DNA of 64,000 bases. Origin: Verrucomicrobiota bacterium. Lineage in GTDB: Bacteria; Verrucomicrobiota; Verrucomicrobiia; Limisphaerales; UBA1319. The notes beneath the pieces were generated by a model that saw only the letters and a program-made list of their open reading frames with translations, had not been told where the DNA came from and searched no databases. The first letter of the stretch is position 1; every line of letters begins with the position of its first letter. The DNA is taken from NCBI GenBank assembly GCA_022711435.1, contig JAKLFB010000025.1:1-64000 (forward strand), written 5' to 3'. Of this stretch, positions 51,237-60,163 are shown piece by piece. Position numbers and translations under genes: made by a program.

Positions 51237-52335
51237 CTAGGACGACCCGGAATCCGAGGTCGCTGTAGCGATAGTCCGGAAAGTAGTTGCACCGGTTCGC
51301 CGACCGGCAGCGCAGCGGATCGAGGCTCCAGCTCCCGCCGCGGATCACCCGGTTCGAGCCCGAGCCGGGGCCTTTCGGATCCGTTACGGCTCCACCGGAG
51401 TAATAATCCCCGTACCAATCCTGGCACCATTCCCAAACGTTCCCATGCATGTCGCACAAGCCCCATCCATTCAGAAGACGTGTCCCCACTTGATGTGTCT
51501 TGCTTTCGCTGTTTCCAGAATACCAAGCGTATTTCCAGAGCTCGGTGTATCCGGGATCGTCGCCATAACAGAAACGCGTCGTTCTCCCTCCCCGACAGGC
51601 ATATTCCCATTCCGCTTCCGTGGGCAGCCGATACACATACCCGACCGGCAGACGGCCCAAAGCCTGCTCTCGCTGAGTTAGTTGCGTGCAATACGATGTC
51701 ACGTCCCACCAGCTCACCTGCTCGACCGGCAGTTCCAGGTTGCCCTGGAAATACGAAGGATTGGTGTTCATGATTTCCTGGTATTCTCGCTGCGTCACCT
51801 CTGTCCTCCCCATGAAAAAGCCGCGGCTAATCCAAACTTGCGTCTGCGGTCCCTCGTTATCAAAACGATCCTGCTCGTTGGCCGGGCTCCCCATCGTGAA
51901 CGTCCCAGGCGGTATCCAGACCAAGTTCGGCATAGGCGGAGGGAAGGGCGGTGGAAACTGGGTGCGAAACGGATCCTCGACAGTCAGTCGAACTCGAGCG
52001 CGCGTGGTGAACTGATTGGGCCAGTCGTTCCAGGCATTCCACTCGATATGCCGCCTGCTGCCCGGAACCACAAATCCCAGGTTTCCCGAAATGTCATTAA
52101 AGGGAACCGCGTACGTCGCCCCGCCATCGGACGACATTTCAACGCCGACGAACACGGTGTTGCTGTCCGGATCGATCAGATCGTAGTAAATGTCCACCAG
52201 CATCGATCCAGTGCGCTGGCTCACGGACAGGTTGGCGATCCTGGGTGGCACTGCGTCAGCGGCCGAGATCGCCGAATCGAGGAAAACAGTGGAAATGACC
52301 AGACCGAGAAGGCAACCGATTCGCTGGGGTTTCAT
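51223..52335 (-). CDS. DGR target: secreted FGE-fold (C-type-lectin-like) variable protein
   Basis: The 370-residue protein starts at the ATG at 52335 (a GTG at 52341 is an alternative). It has a signal peptide (RIGCLLGLVISTVFLDSAIS) and a beta domain to about residue 120 (VSQRTGSMLVDIYYDL). Then comes a formylglycine-generating-enzyme/sulfatase-modifying-factor domain: WIPPGTFTMGSPANEQD, MGRTEVTQREYQEIM, RLPTEAEWEYACRGG, GLCDMHGNVWEWCQDWYGDY and RVIRGGSW. The C-terminus is the VR, with variable residues in GGSW, CRSANR and the loop before GFRVV. FGE folds are the usual variable-protein scaffold in DGRs, displaying residues on a lectin-like surface. It should be an exported binding protein. 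The catalytic cysteine arrangement of real FGE is not evident. Confidence 0.93.
   Translation of the reverse strand: MKPQRIGCLLGLVISTVFLDSAISAADAVPPRIANLSVSQRTGSMLVDIYYDLIDPDSNTVFVGVEMSSDGGATYAVPFNDISGNLGFVVPGSRRHIEWNAWNDWPNQFTTRARVRLTVEDPFRTQFPPPFPPPMPNLVWIPPGTFTMGSPANEQDRFDNEGPQTQVWISRGFFMGRTEVTQREYQEIMNTNPSYFQGNLELPVEQVSWWDVTSYCTQLTQREQALGRLPVGYVYRLPTEAEWEYACRGGRTTRFCYGDDPGYTELWKYAWYSGNSESKTHQVGTRLLNGWGLCDMHGNVWEWCQDWYGDYYSGGAVTDPKGPGSGSNRVIRGGSWSLDPLRCRSANRCNYFPDYRYSDLGFRVVLGSVP
51237..51361 (-). repeat. DGR variable repeat (VR), 125 bp
   Basis: The VR covers the last part of the target gene (residues about 326-366). It matches the TR end to end without gaps. All 17 differences are at positions that are A in the TR (changed to G, C or T), and 13 amino acids change. 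The invariant 3' end GGATTCCGGGTCGTCCTAG is the probable initiation-of-mutagenic-homing region; the 5' 35 bases are also unchanged. In the VR the TR's N-rich run became SLDPLRCRSANRCNYF then PDYRYSDL. Confidence 0.96.
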
Positions 52336-52574
52336 GCTCACTGCTTATTCCGATCAAAAGGCCCAGTCAAGCGCGCACTTCGAGGCCAGCTCCGAGGCAA
52401 CGCGGCGGATGTCAAGTGCCCAGACTCGATCCGCCTCCTCACGTCGGCGGCTACCCCGGCTCCCCCTCCGTGCTCTGTTCTCCGTGGTGACAAGACTCAC
52501 CGCTTGCAGCCATCCTGGCAAGCTGCGCCGCACCCGCAAATCCGACGGGGCGATTGACAGCGGATCCGTATGCT

Positions 52575-52605
52575 GTAATACGATATGACATTAATATGAT
52601 ATTAC
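52575..52605. promoter_or_regulatory. Imperfect palindrome overlapping the AAA ATPase start
   Basis: GTAATACGATATGACATTAA runs into a 3' half ending GATATTAC. Eleven of 15 positions pair across the centre at 52590, and the ATG at 52596 lies inside. An A/T-rich palindrome at a start codon in GC-rich DNA could be an operator for autoregulation. No partner regulator is known. Confidence 0.4.
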
Positions 52606-53792
52606 GAGATACACTTTCGTCCGTCATGCGCGGCTCGTTCGCGCCCCCGCCGCCGCGGCCGGAGGTCGAGCGCGAGATGCTCTCCCAGCTCACGATCCGC
52701 GGCTCGCAGGCGATCGTCCTGACCGGCGTGCGGCGTTGCGGCAAGAGCACGCTCCAGACCCAGTTGATGCGCCGGACTAAAAGCGCATTCTACTGCAACT
52801 TCGAAGACACCCGCCTGTTTGGCCTTGGTCCCGAAGATTTTCCGGCTATTTTGTCCGTCCTCGATGAGCTGGCGGGATTCGATCAACCATTGTTCCTGGA
52901 TGAAGTGCAGGAGATCCAGGAATGGCAGCGGCTGGTGCGGACGCTGCTGGATCGCGGACGCGCGGTCTGTTTGACGGGCTCGAACGCCTCGCTGCTGGGC
53001 CGCGAGCTGGGATCCAAGCTCACCGGCCGGCATCTGTCGTTCGAGGTGTTCCCGTTCAGCTACGCCGAGTATCTGGTCTTCACTGGGAAAGACCGGGGGG
53101 TGGAATCGTTCCGCGCCTATCTGGACGATGGCGGTTTCCCGGTCTATTTGCGCGAGCGGCTCGATCCGGTTCTCCAGGAGCTGCTGCGCGACGTTGTCCA
53201 GCGCGACGTGGCCGCGCGTCATGGACTGCGCGAAACCCGCCATGTGATGAACCTGGTTCTTTTCCTGCTCGCCAACACCGGGCGGCCCTTCTCGTTTCAA
53301 GGGTTGACCAAGAACCTCGCTGTCCCCACCGTCGGACAGACGTCGCGTTACCTGGAATATCTCCAGGACGCCTATCTGTTGTTCGCCGTGCCGAAGTTCA
53401 GCGCATCGTTCAAGCAACGGGTGGTTGCCCCCTCGAAGTACTACGCCATCGACAACGGGCTGCGCCGGGCCAGCTCGCCCCAGACACAGCCTGACTTGGG
53501 GCATCGGATCGAGAACGCAGTGGGCCTGCATCTCCGCCGTGCCCATCGAGACCTCCACTACGCGGGCGAGCGCGATTTGTGGGAATGCGATTTCGTGACC
53601 CGCGAGGCCGCCATCCAGGTCTGCATCGAGCTCACCCCGGCCAACCGCGGACGCGAATTGCGCGGCGCCATCGAAGGCGCACGCCTGCCGGGCAAACGCC
53701 GCGCCCTGGTTCTGACCCTCGACCAGGCCGACCACTTGCGCGAAGATGGCGTTTCCATCGAAGTCATTCCCGCTTGGCGTTGGATGACCTGA
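52596..53792 (+). CDS. AAA ATPase with DUF4143 domain
   Basis: From the ATG at 52596 the product has 398 residues. The AAA_14-type ATPase has Walker A (LTGVRRCGKSTLQTQLM) and Walker B-like (QPLFLDEVQEIQEWQRLV), followed by LTGSNASLLGRELGSKLTGR. The C-terminal DUF4143 domain has the SRYLEYLQDAYLLFAVPKFS pattern and ends with a nuclease-like segment (ENAVGLHLRRAHRDLHYAGE, then WECDFVT). Such proteins are widespread mobile or accessory ATPases of unclear role. It is divergent from the DGR target gene. A TTG start at 52554 is less likely. Confidence 0.85.
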   Translation: MILRDTLSSVMRGSFAPPPPRPEVEREMLSQLTIRGSQAIVLTGVRRCGKSTLQTQLMRRTKSAFYCNFEDTRLFGLGPEDFPAILSVLDELAGFDQPLFLDEVQEIQEWQRLVRTLLDRGRAVCLTGSNASLLGRELGSKLTGRHLSFEVFPFSYAEYLVFTGKDRGVESFRAYLDDGGFPVYLRERLDPVLQELLRDVVQRDVAARHGLRETRHVMNLVLFLLANTGRPFSFQGLTKNLAVPTVGQTSRYLEYLQDAYLLFAVPKFSASFKQRVVAPSKYYAIDNGLRRASSPQTQPDLGHRIENAVGLHLRRAHRDLHYAGERDLWECDFVTREAAIQVCIELTPANRGRELRGAIEGARLPGKRRALVLTLDQADHLREDGVSIEVIPAWRWMT

Positions 53793-53879
53793 AGGGTGGG
53801 CAGTGCTTGTGCATACTCGCCTGCGAAGTTGGATCAGGGACTTTTCATCTTCCCTCTACCCGTTTTGATGCCGATCCAC

Positions 53880-53885
53880 TATACT
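53880..53885 (+). promoter_or_regulatory. Possible -10 box of the Bat operon
   Basis: TATACT lies 8 bases before the moxR ATG, with no clear -35 hexamer at the normal distance. If used, the transcript would be leaderless or nearly so. Evidence is weak. Confidence 0.25.
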
Positions 53886-53893
53886 CCCGGCGC

Positions 53894-54883
53894 ATGAATA
53901 AGGGCATCAGCGTGATTAACGAAGAGGTCCAGCGCGCGAGCGCGCAGCTGAGGCCTCTTTTTCAGGAGATCAACAAGGTCGTGGTCGGCCAGAAATATCT
54001 TGTGGAACGTCTTGTCATCGGCCTCCTCGCCAATGGCCACCTCCTGCTCGAAGGCGTCCCCGGCCTTGCCAAGACGCTCTCCGTCAAATCCCTCGCCACC
54101 GCCATTCACGCCCGATTCTCCCGCATCCAGTTCACGCCCGACATGCTGCCCGCCGACGTCATCGGCACGCAGATCTACAATCCGCAAACGGGCGGGTTCA
54201 GCACCCGGCGCGGGCCCATCTTCGCCCACCTCGTCCTGGCCGACGAGATCAACCGGGCGCCCGCCAAAGTCCAGAGCGCACTGCTCGAGGCCATGCAGGA
54301 AAAACAGGTCACCATTGGCGATCAGACCTTCCCCCTCGAGGAGCCGTTCCTGGTCCTTGCCACTCAGAATCCCATCGAGCAGGAAGGCACCTACCCCCTG
54401 CCCGAGGCCCAGGTCGACCGCTTCATGCTCAAGCTCAAGATCGGCTACCCCAGCCGCGCCGAGGAACGCCAGATCCTGGACCTGATGGCCTTCACCACCG
54501 CCCCCCCCCAGACCCAGCCCGTCATCGACGCCCGCCAGATCCTCGAAGCCCGCCGCACCATCAACGACATCTATATCGACGACAAGGTCAAGGACTACAT
54601 CGTCCAGATCGTCCACGCCACGCGCGAGCCCGAGTCCTTCCAGCTCGACCTGCGCCCCTTCATCCAGCTCGGCGCATCCCCGCGCGCCACCATCGCCCTC
54701 ACCCTCGCGGCCAAGGCCCACGCCTTCCTTCAAGGCCGCGGCTATGTCACCCCCCAGGACGTCAAGAACCTCGGCATGGACGTCCTCCGCCATCGCATCG
54801 CCATCACCTACGAAGCCGAGGCCGAGGAAAAGACCAGCGAGACGATCATTCAGAAAATCTTCGACGAGCTCCCTGTTCCCTGA
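53894..54883 (+). CDS. MoxR-family AAA ATPase
   Basis: The 329-residue protein starts at 53894. Walker A is EGVPGLAKTLSVKSLA, the Walker B and sensor region is LVLADEINRAPAKVQSALLE followed by AMQEKQVTIG, and ATQNPIEQEGTYPLPEAQVD matches MoxR. The C-terminal lid domain has LGASPRATIALTLAAKAHAF. MoxR proteins act as chaperones that work with vWA-domain partners. The vWA proteins follow in the same operon. It is the first gene of the Bat-type operon. Confidence 0.94.
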   Translation: MNKGISVINEEVQRASAQLRPLFQEINKVVVGQKYLVERLVIGLLANGHLLLEGVPGLAKTLSVKSLATAIHARFSRIQFTPDMLPADVIGTQIYNPQTGGFSTRRGPIFAHLVLADEINRAPAKVQSALLEAMQEKQVTIGDQTFPLEEPFLVLATQNPIEQEGTYPLPEAQVDRFMLKLKIGYPSRAEERQILDLMAFTTAPPQTQPVIDARQILEARRTINDIYIDDKVKDYIVQIVHATREPESFQLDLRPFIQLGASPRATIALTLAAKAHAFLQGRGYVTPQDVKNLGMDVLRHRIAITYEAEAEEKTSETIIQKIFDELPVP

Positions 54884-54895
54884 GCCGCTCCGCCC

Positions 54896-55849
54896 ATGAT
54901 CCCCCGCGATCTCCTCCGCAAGATCCGCCTCATCGAGCTCCGCACCAACCGGCTCGTCACCGAGTCCCTCGCCGGCCAGTACCATAGCGTCTTCAAAGGC
55001 CAGGGCATGAACTTCGACGAGGTCCGGGAATACCAGCCCGGCGACGAGGTCCGATCCATCGACTGGAACGTCACCGCCCGCATGAGCCATCCGTTCGTCA
55101 AGAAGTTCGTCGAGGAGCGCGAGCTCACGCTCCTGCTCATCGTCGATCTCAGCGGCTCCGGCCTCTTCGGCTCCGGCGACCAGTCCAAGCGCGAGCTCGC
55201 CGCCGAGATCGCTTCCGTCCTCGCCTTCTCCGCCATCCGCAACAACGACAAGGTCGGCCTCATCCTGTTCACCGAGACGGTCGAGAAGTTCATCCCTCCC
55301 CGCAAGGGCCGGCGCCACGTCCTGCGCGTCATCCGCGAGATCCTCTGCCACGAGCCCCGCCGCCGCGGCACCGACCTCAATCGCGCCCTCGAGTTCCTCA
55401 TCCGCGTCACCCCGCACCGCGCGATCGCGGTCGTTCTCTCTGACTTCCTGGGCCAGACCTTCCCGACCCGCGCGGAGATCGACGCCCACCTCCGCCGCCG
55501 CGTCGTGCTGTCGGAGATGCTGGGCCAGACCTCGCTCGTCGCCCTCCGCCAGGCCAACCGCCGGCACGACGTCGTCGCCGTCCAGATCATCGACCGCTTC
55601 GAGATGGAGCTGCCGCGCCTCGGGCGCCTCGTCCTCCGCGACGCCGAAACGGGCGAGGTCGTCGAGGTCGACACGAGCGACGACGCCAAACGCGAGGCCT
55701 TTGCCCGCCGCCAGGCCCGCCACCAGGAGGAACTCATCCGCCTCTTCCGCGGCGCCCGCATCGACTCGATCCAGCTCCGCACCGATCAGCCCTACGCCGC
55801 CGCCCTCGGGCGGTTCTTCGAGGTGCGCGAAAAACGACGGCGCCGATGA
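54896..55849 (+). CDS. DUF58 domain protein
   Basis: The 317-residue protein lies 12 bp downstream of moxR. It contains the DUF58 signature EYQPGDEVRSIDWNVTAR and a vWA-like core with the MIDAS-like LLIVDLSGSGLFGSG. It belongs to the Bat (Bacteroides aerotolerance) operon type and is thought to work with MoxR in the envelope or in chaperone functions. The exact function is unknown. Confidence 0.9.
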   Translation: MIPRDLLRKIRLIELRTNRLVTESLAGQYHSVFKGQGMNFDEVREYQPGDEVRSIDWNVTARMSHPFVKKFVEERELTLLLIVDLSGSGLFGSGDQSKRELAAEIASVLAFSAIRNNDKVGLILFTETVEKFIPPRKGRRHVLRVIREILCHEPRRRGTDLNRALEFLIRVTPHRAIAVVLSDFLGQTFPTRAEIDAHLRRRVVLSEMLGQTSLVALRQANRRHDVVAVQIIDRFEMELPRLGRLVLRDAETGEVVEVDTSDDAKREAFARRQARHQEELIRLFRGARIDSIQLRTDQPYAAALGRFFEVREKRRRR

Positions 55850-56408
55850 ACCTCCTCGCATCCATCGCCGCCGCGGCCGTCCCGGGCGATCTCCGCCCGC
55901 TCAAGCCCCCCGTCGCACTTCCGCTGCCATGGACCGTCTGGCTCGTCCTGATCCTGCTCCTCCTGGCCGCCGCGGGCCTGGCCGTCTGGCTCTGGCGCCG
56001 TTCCCATCGACCTGTGCCGCCTCCCCCTCCCGAGCCGCCCATCCCCGCCCACGAGCGCGCCCTCGAAAAGCTCCGCGACGCCCTCGCGCTGATCGACCAG
56101 CCCCACCCCTTCACGGTCCGCGTTTGCGACACCATCCGAACCTATCTCGAAGAGCGGTTCCATCTCCACGCCCCCGAGCGCACCACGGAGGAATTCCTCC
56201 TCGAGCTCCGCCACTCCGCATCCCTCGAGACGGAACACAAGTCCGTCCTCGGCGATTTCCTCCAGCGCTGCGACCTGATCAAATTCGCCCGCTACGAGCC
56301 GGGCCGCCACGAGCTCGATGAGATCTACCGCGCCGCCGTCCGCCTGGTCGAGGAGACCGCCCCCGCCCCGCTGCCCGTCCCCGGATCCACCGCCGCCACC
56401 GCCCCGGC

Positions 56409-56412
<4 letters not shown>
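55846..56412 (+). CDS. Bat-operon membrane protein (DUF4381-like)
   Basis: The 188-residue protein starts at 55846 (ATGA overlap). It has one membrane helix (WTVWLVLILLLLAAAGLAVW) and a cytosolic helical part with ALEKLRDALALIDQ and FTVRVCDTIRTYLEERFHLH. This resembles DUF4381 proteins found between DUF58 and vWA genes in bat operons. It probably has a structural or regulatory part in the complex. Confidence 0.72.
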
Positions 56413-57400
<988 letters not shown>

Positions 57401-57404
<4 letters not shown>

Positions 57405-58495
57405 ACTTCGGCGCACCGGACCGGCTCCATCTGCTCTGGATTGTCCTACCGCCTCTCTGCCTCTTTCTGGCCTGGGCTTGGCGCCGCAAGCAGCGCGATA
57501 TCACCCGGTTCATCCGCTCCCGCCTCCTTGCCCAGCTCACCGTCGGCGTCTCGCTCCCGCGGCAAAAGATCCGGCTGGCCCTCCTGGTCCTCGCGATCGG
57601 CTGCATCCTCCTCGCCCTTGCGCGCCCCCGATGGGGCCATACCCTCGAAGAGGCCCGCCAGCGCGGCCTCGATATCCTCCTGGCCATCGACACCTCCCGC
57701 AGCATGCTCGCCCAGGATGTCACCCCCAGCCGCATCGAACGCGCCCGCCTCGCCTTGCTCGATCTCATCCCCCTGGCCTCCACCGACCGGCTCGGCCTGG
57801 TCGTGTTCGCCGAATCCGCCTTTCTCCAGTGCCCCTTGACTGTCGACGACGAGGCCTTCCGGCAAAACGTCCGCCTCGTCGAGGTCGGCGCCCTCGATCA
57901 GGCCAGCACCAGCCTCGCCGCTGCCATCCAGACCGCCGCTGCCAGCTTCCCCCCCGACTCCGAGAACGAAAAAATCCTCATCCTCGTCACCGATGGCGAA
58001 GACCACGACCAGCGGGCCGTCGAGGCCGCACAGGCGGCCGCACAGGCCGGCATCCGCATCTTCACTGTCGGCGCCGGCACGCCCGAAGGCGACATGATCC
58101 GCATCTCCGATTCCTCCGGCCATACCTCATTCCTCAAAGACCCCGCGGGCAACGTCGTCAAATCGCGTCTCAATGAACCGCTCCTGCAGGAGATCGCCCA
58201 AGCCGGCCAGGGATTCTACCTCCCCCTCCGCGGCGCCGACACCATGGAGAGCCTTTACCGTCACGGGCTTGCCCCCCTCCTGCCCCCCTCGGCCCGGCAG
58301 CTCGAGCTCCCCACAAGCGAATCCGGCGCCCGCCTCGTCCAGCGCCCCCGCGAGCAGTTCCAGTGGCCTCTGGCTCTCGCCCTCGTCTTTCTGATCGCCG
58401 AGTTCCTTCTCCCCGACCGCCGACCCGCGCCCTCATCACCCGAGCTGGCCCCCTCGGCAATCTCCAGCCACACCCCCGCCAACCCCAGCCCTTAG
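57401..58495 (+). CDS. batB: BatB-like vWA membrane protein
   Basis: The 364-residue protein starts at the ATG at 57401 (ATGA overlap; the in-frame ATG at 57386 is less likely). It has hydrophobic segments at the N-terminus and a C-terminal helix (FQWPLALALVFLIAEFLLP). The vWA domain has MIDAS AIDTSRSMLAQ and LILVTDGEDHD. Its TAG stop (58493-58495) is formed at the insertion site of a MITE: TA from the host and G from the element's first base. Before insertion the frame would have ended with TAA at the same codon. Confidence 0.88.
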
Positions 58496-58766
58496 GGTCT
58501 GTGCAAAAATTACTTCCGATTTTGGCGGGAGCGCCGCCGGGCCCGATGCGAGGCGCAAGGGAGGGAGTGTATCCCCTGCGATACTCGACCGACCGAGCAA
58601 CGAAGCAGATGGCCCGGCGCCGCCCCGCCCCGAAGGGCTGGGGGCCTTGGGCGCGCTGGCTTTGTTGCTCCTCGCTCACAGACCGCGCGGGTATGCTCGC
58701 TCGTCGCGCCTTGCCAGCCCGCCCAATCCCCTCCAGCAAAATCGGAATTAATTTTTGCACAGACCC
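58495..58766. mobile_element. MITE-like element, full copy 2 (272 bp)
   Basis: Same element as 3059-3331, one base shorter because of a missing C in a run (TATCCCCTGCG against TATCCCCCTGCG). Ends are GGGTCTGTGCAAAAATTA and the inverted TAATTTTTGCACAGACCC, flanked by TTA at 58492-58494 and 58767-58769. It separates batB from the TPR gene by 287 bp; without the element and one TTA the gap would be about 12 bp. Few differences from copy 1 point to recent movement. Confidence 0.88.
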
Positions 58767-58782
58767 TTAATCCCATTTCCCC

Positions 58783-59796
58783 ATGGCCGCTCCCCTGACT
58801 GCTCCGCCCATTCGATCGAACCTGCCTGCCGCACCATGGCGGCGGGCTCGACCGGCTTCCCATTTAGCAGACCGCCTCCTCTCCTCGATCCTGCTGGCCG
58901 CCTGCCTATTCCCGATCCCCCTCTCCGCCTCCACGCGGGAAGCCGAACAGTTCTTCCAATCCCGCCAATACGACCTCGCCTTGCGCGAATACGAACGCCT
59001 CCTCGGCGAGCGCCCCGGCGATCCCCGCCTCATGTACAACGCCGGCACCGCCGCCTACAAGGCCGGCCAGCACGAAACTGCCCGCAAATATCTCAACGAT
59101 GCCCTCGCCTCTCCCGACCTCGATCTCCAGGAAAAGGCCTACTACAACCTCGGGAGCACGCTCTACCGCATCGGCGACGACACCCAGAACATCCAGCAGC
59201 GCCAGCAATCCTGGGAACAATCCCTCCGCCACTTCGATAGCGCCCTCAAGCTCGATGCCCGCGACGAAGACGCCCGGTTCAACCGGGAGCTCGTTCGCCG
59301 CCAGTTGGAGGAGCTCAAGAAACAACAGGACCAGCAGCAACAGCAGCAGTCCGACCAGCCTGACTCCGATCCGAACCAGGAGCAGGATTCGAATGCACGC
59401 TCCCAAAACCAGCCCCAAGACCAGCCGAACTCGAGCTCGTCCACCAATCAAAACTCGAAGCCGGAGGAGTCCAGCCGAACCAACCAGGCTCCCAGCCAAT
59501 CCTCCCAGCCCCAGCCCCAGAACAGCCCCACGAATCAGCCTCCTGCCCAGCCCGAACCACAGCCCGAATCCCAAGAGGCGGGCTCGACCAACGCACCTGC
59601 CGGCCCTACCAACCAGATCCCTTCCGCCGTCAGCTCGTCCATGACAAACCAGCCCAGCGCGCAGGAGGACCAGATGACACCCCAGCAGGCCGCCCAGCTC
59701 CTCGACAGCCACCAGAGCCAGGAAAAGGCCCTCCTCTTCGCCCCTCCCGGCCCGCAGTCCGGCACCAACCGCTCCCCTCCTCGCCTGCCCTGGTAG
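58783..59796 (+). CDS. Bat-operon TPR protein
   Basis: The 337-residue protein has a signal peptide or anchor around residues 30-48 (RLLSSILLAACLFPIPLSAS). Three or more TPR motifs follow (AEQFFQSRQYDLALREYERL, RLMYNAGTAAYKAGQHETAR, QEKAYYNLGSTLYRIGDDTQ). A long Gln/Pro/Ser/Asn-rich tail (residues 170-330) then continues, typical of BatC/BatE-type proteins in Bat operons. It should sit in the periplasm or membrane. The start at 58783 is 16 bp after the MITE, so its expression may depend on read-through of the element. Confidence 0.82.
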   Translation: MAAPLTAPPIRSNLPAAPWRRARPASHLADRLLSSILLAACLFPIPLSASTREAEQFFQSRQYDLALREYERLLGERPGDPRLMYNAGTAAYKAGQHETARKYLNDALASPDLDLQEKAYYNLGSTLYRIGDDTQNIQQRQQSWEQSLRHFDSALKLDARDEDARFNRELVRRQLEELKKQQDQQQQQQSDQPDSDPNQEQDSNARSQNQPQDQPNSSSSTNQNSKPEESSRTNQAPSQSSQPQPQNSPTNQPPAQPEPQPESQEAGSTNAPAGPTNQIPSAVSSSMTNQPSAQEDQMTPQQAAQLLDSHQSQEKALLFAPPGPQSGTNRSPPRLPW

Positions 59797-60163
59797 CCCG
59801 CCATCCGGCTCAAGATCGCCTCCTTACCCTGCCGTAAGATCCGGACGGCTGTGCGCCTCCTCCGAGCCAATTCTTTTTCCCGCGCTTCGTGCCTCGCGTG
59901 CGCCGCCCTCCAACCGGCTTGCATGCCGGCAGGAATCGAGGTGTAAATAACCCCATGCCTCCCGGCGCCGCCGTAACCCTCACCAACCAGCCGGTCGACA
60001 TCGACCTCGAGCCCATCCTCTCCAATGGCCAATGGTCGATTGCCTGGCCCCGAACCAGCCCTTCCCCTTCTTTCTTTCAGCTCCAATGGCCTTGAAACGT
60101 GGACCGGCAGCCGCTTCGACGATGAGATTGCGCCGCCGCCCCGAATCGATTAAACATTGCCAC
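59797..60163. other. Intergenic region with a possible C-terminal gene remnant
   Basis: No full gene is seen. A plus-strand frame at 59955-60095 encodes MPPGAAVTLTNQPVDIDLEP and ends WPRTSPSPSFFQLQWP. This resembles the tail end of exported verrucomicrobial proteins, so it may be a leftover fragment. A BatD gene, usual at the end of Bat operons, is missing here. Confidence 0.4.

Noticed and set aside
51223..52335. Target protein as the formylglycine-generating enzyme for the sulfatase at 8797-10410
   Set aside because: Its C-terminus is a DGR variable repeat and the catalytic cysteine pair of FGE is not evident, so a maturase role is unlikely.
53879..55861. 660-codon antisense frame over moxR and the DUF58 gene
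   Set aside because: Acidic, low-complexity product in the mirror frame of well-supported genes; no domains.
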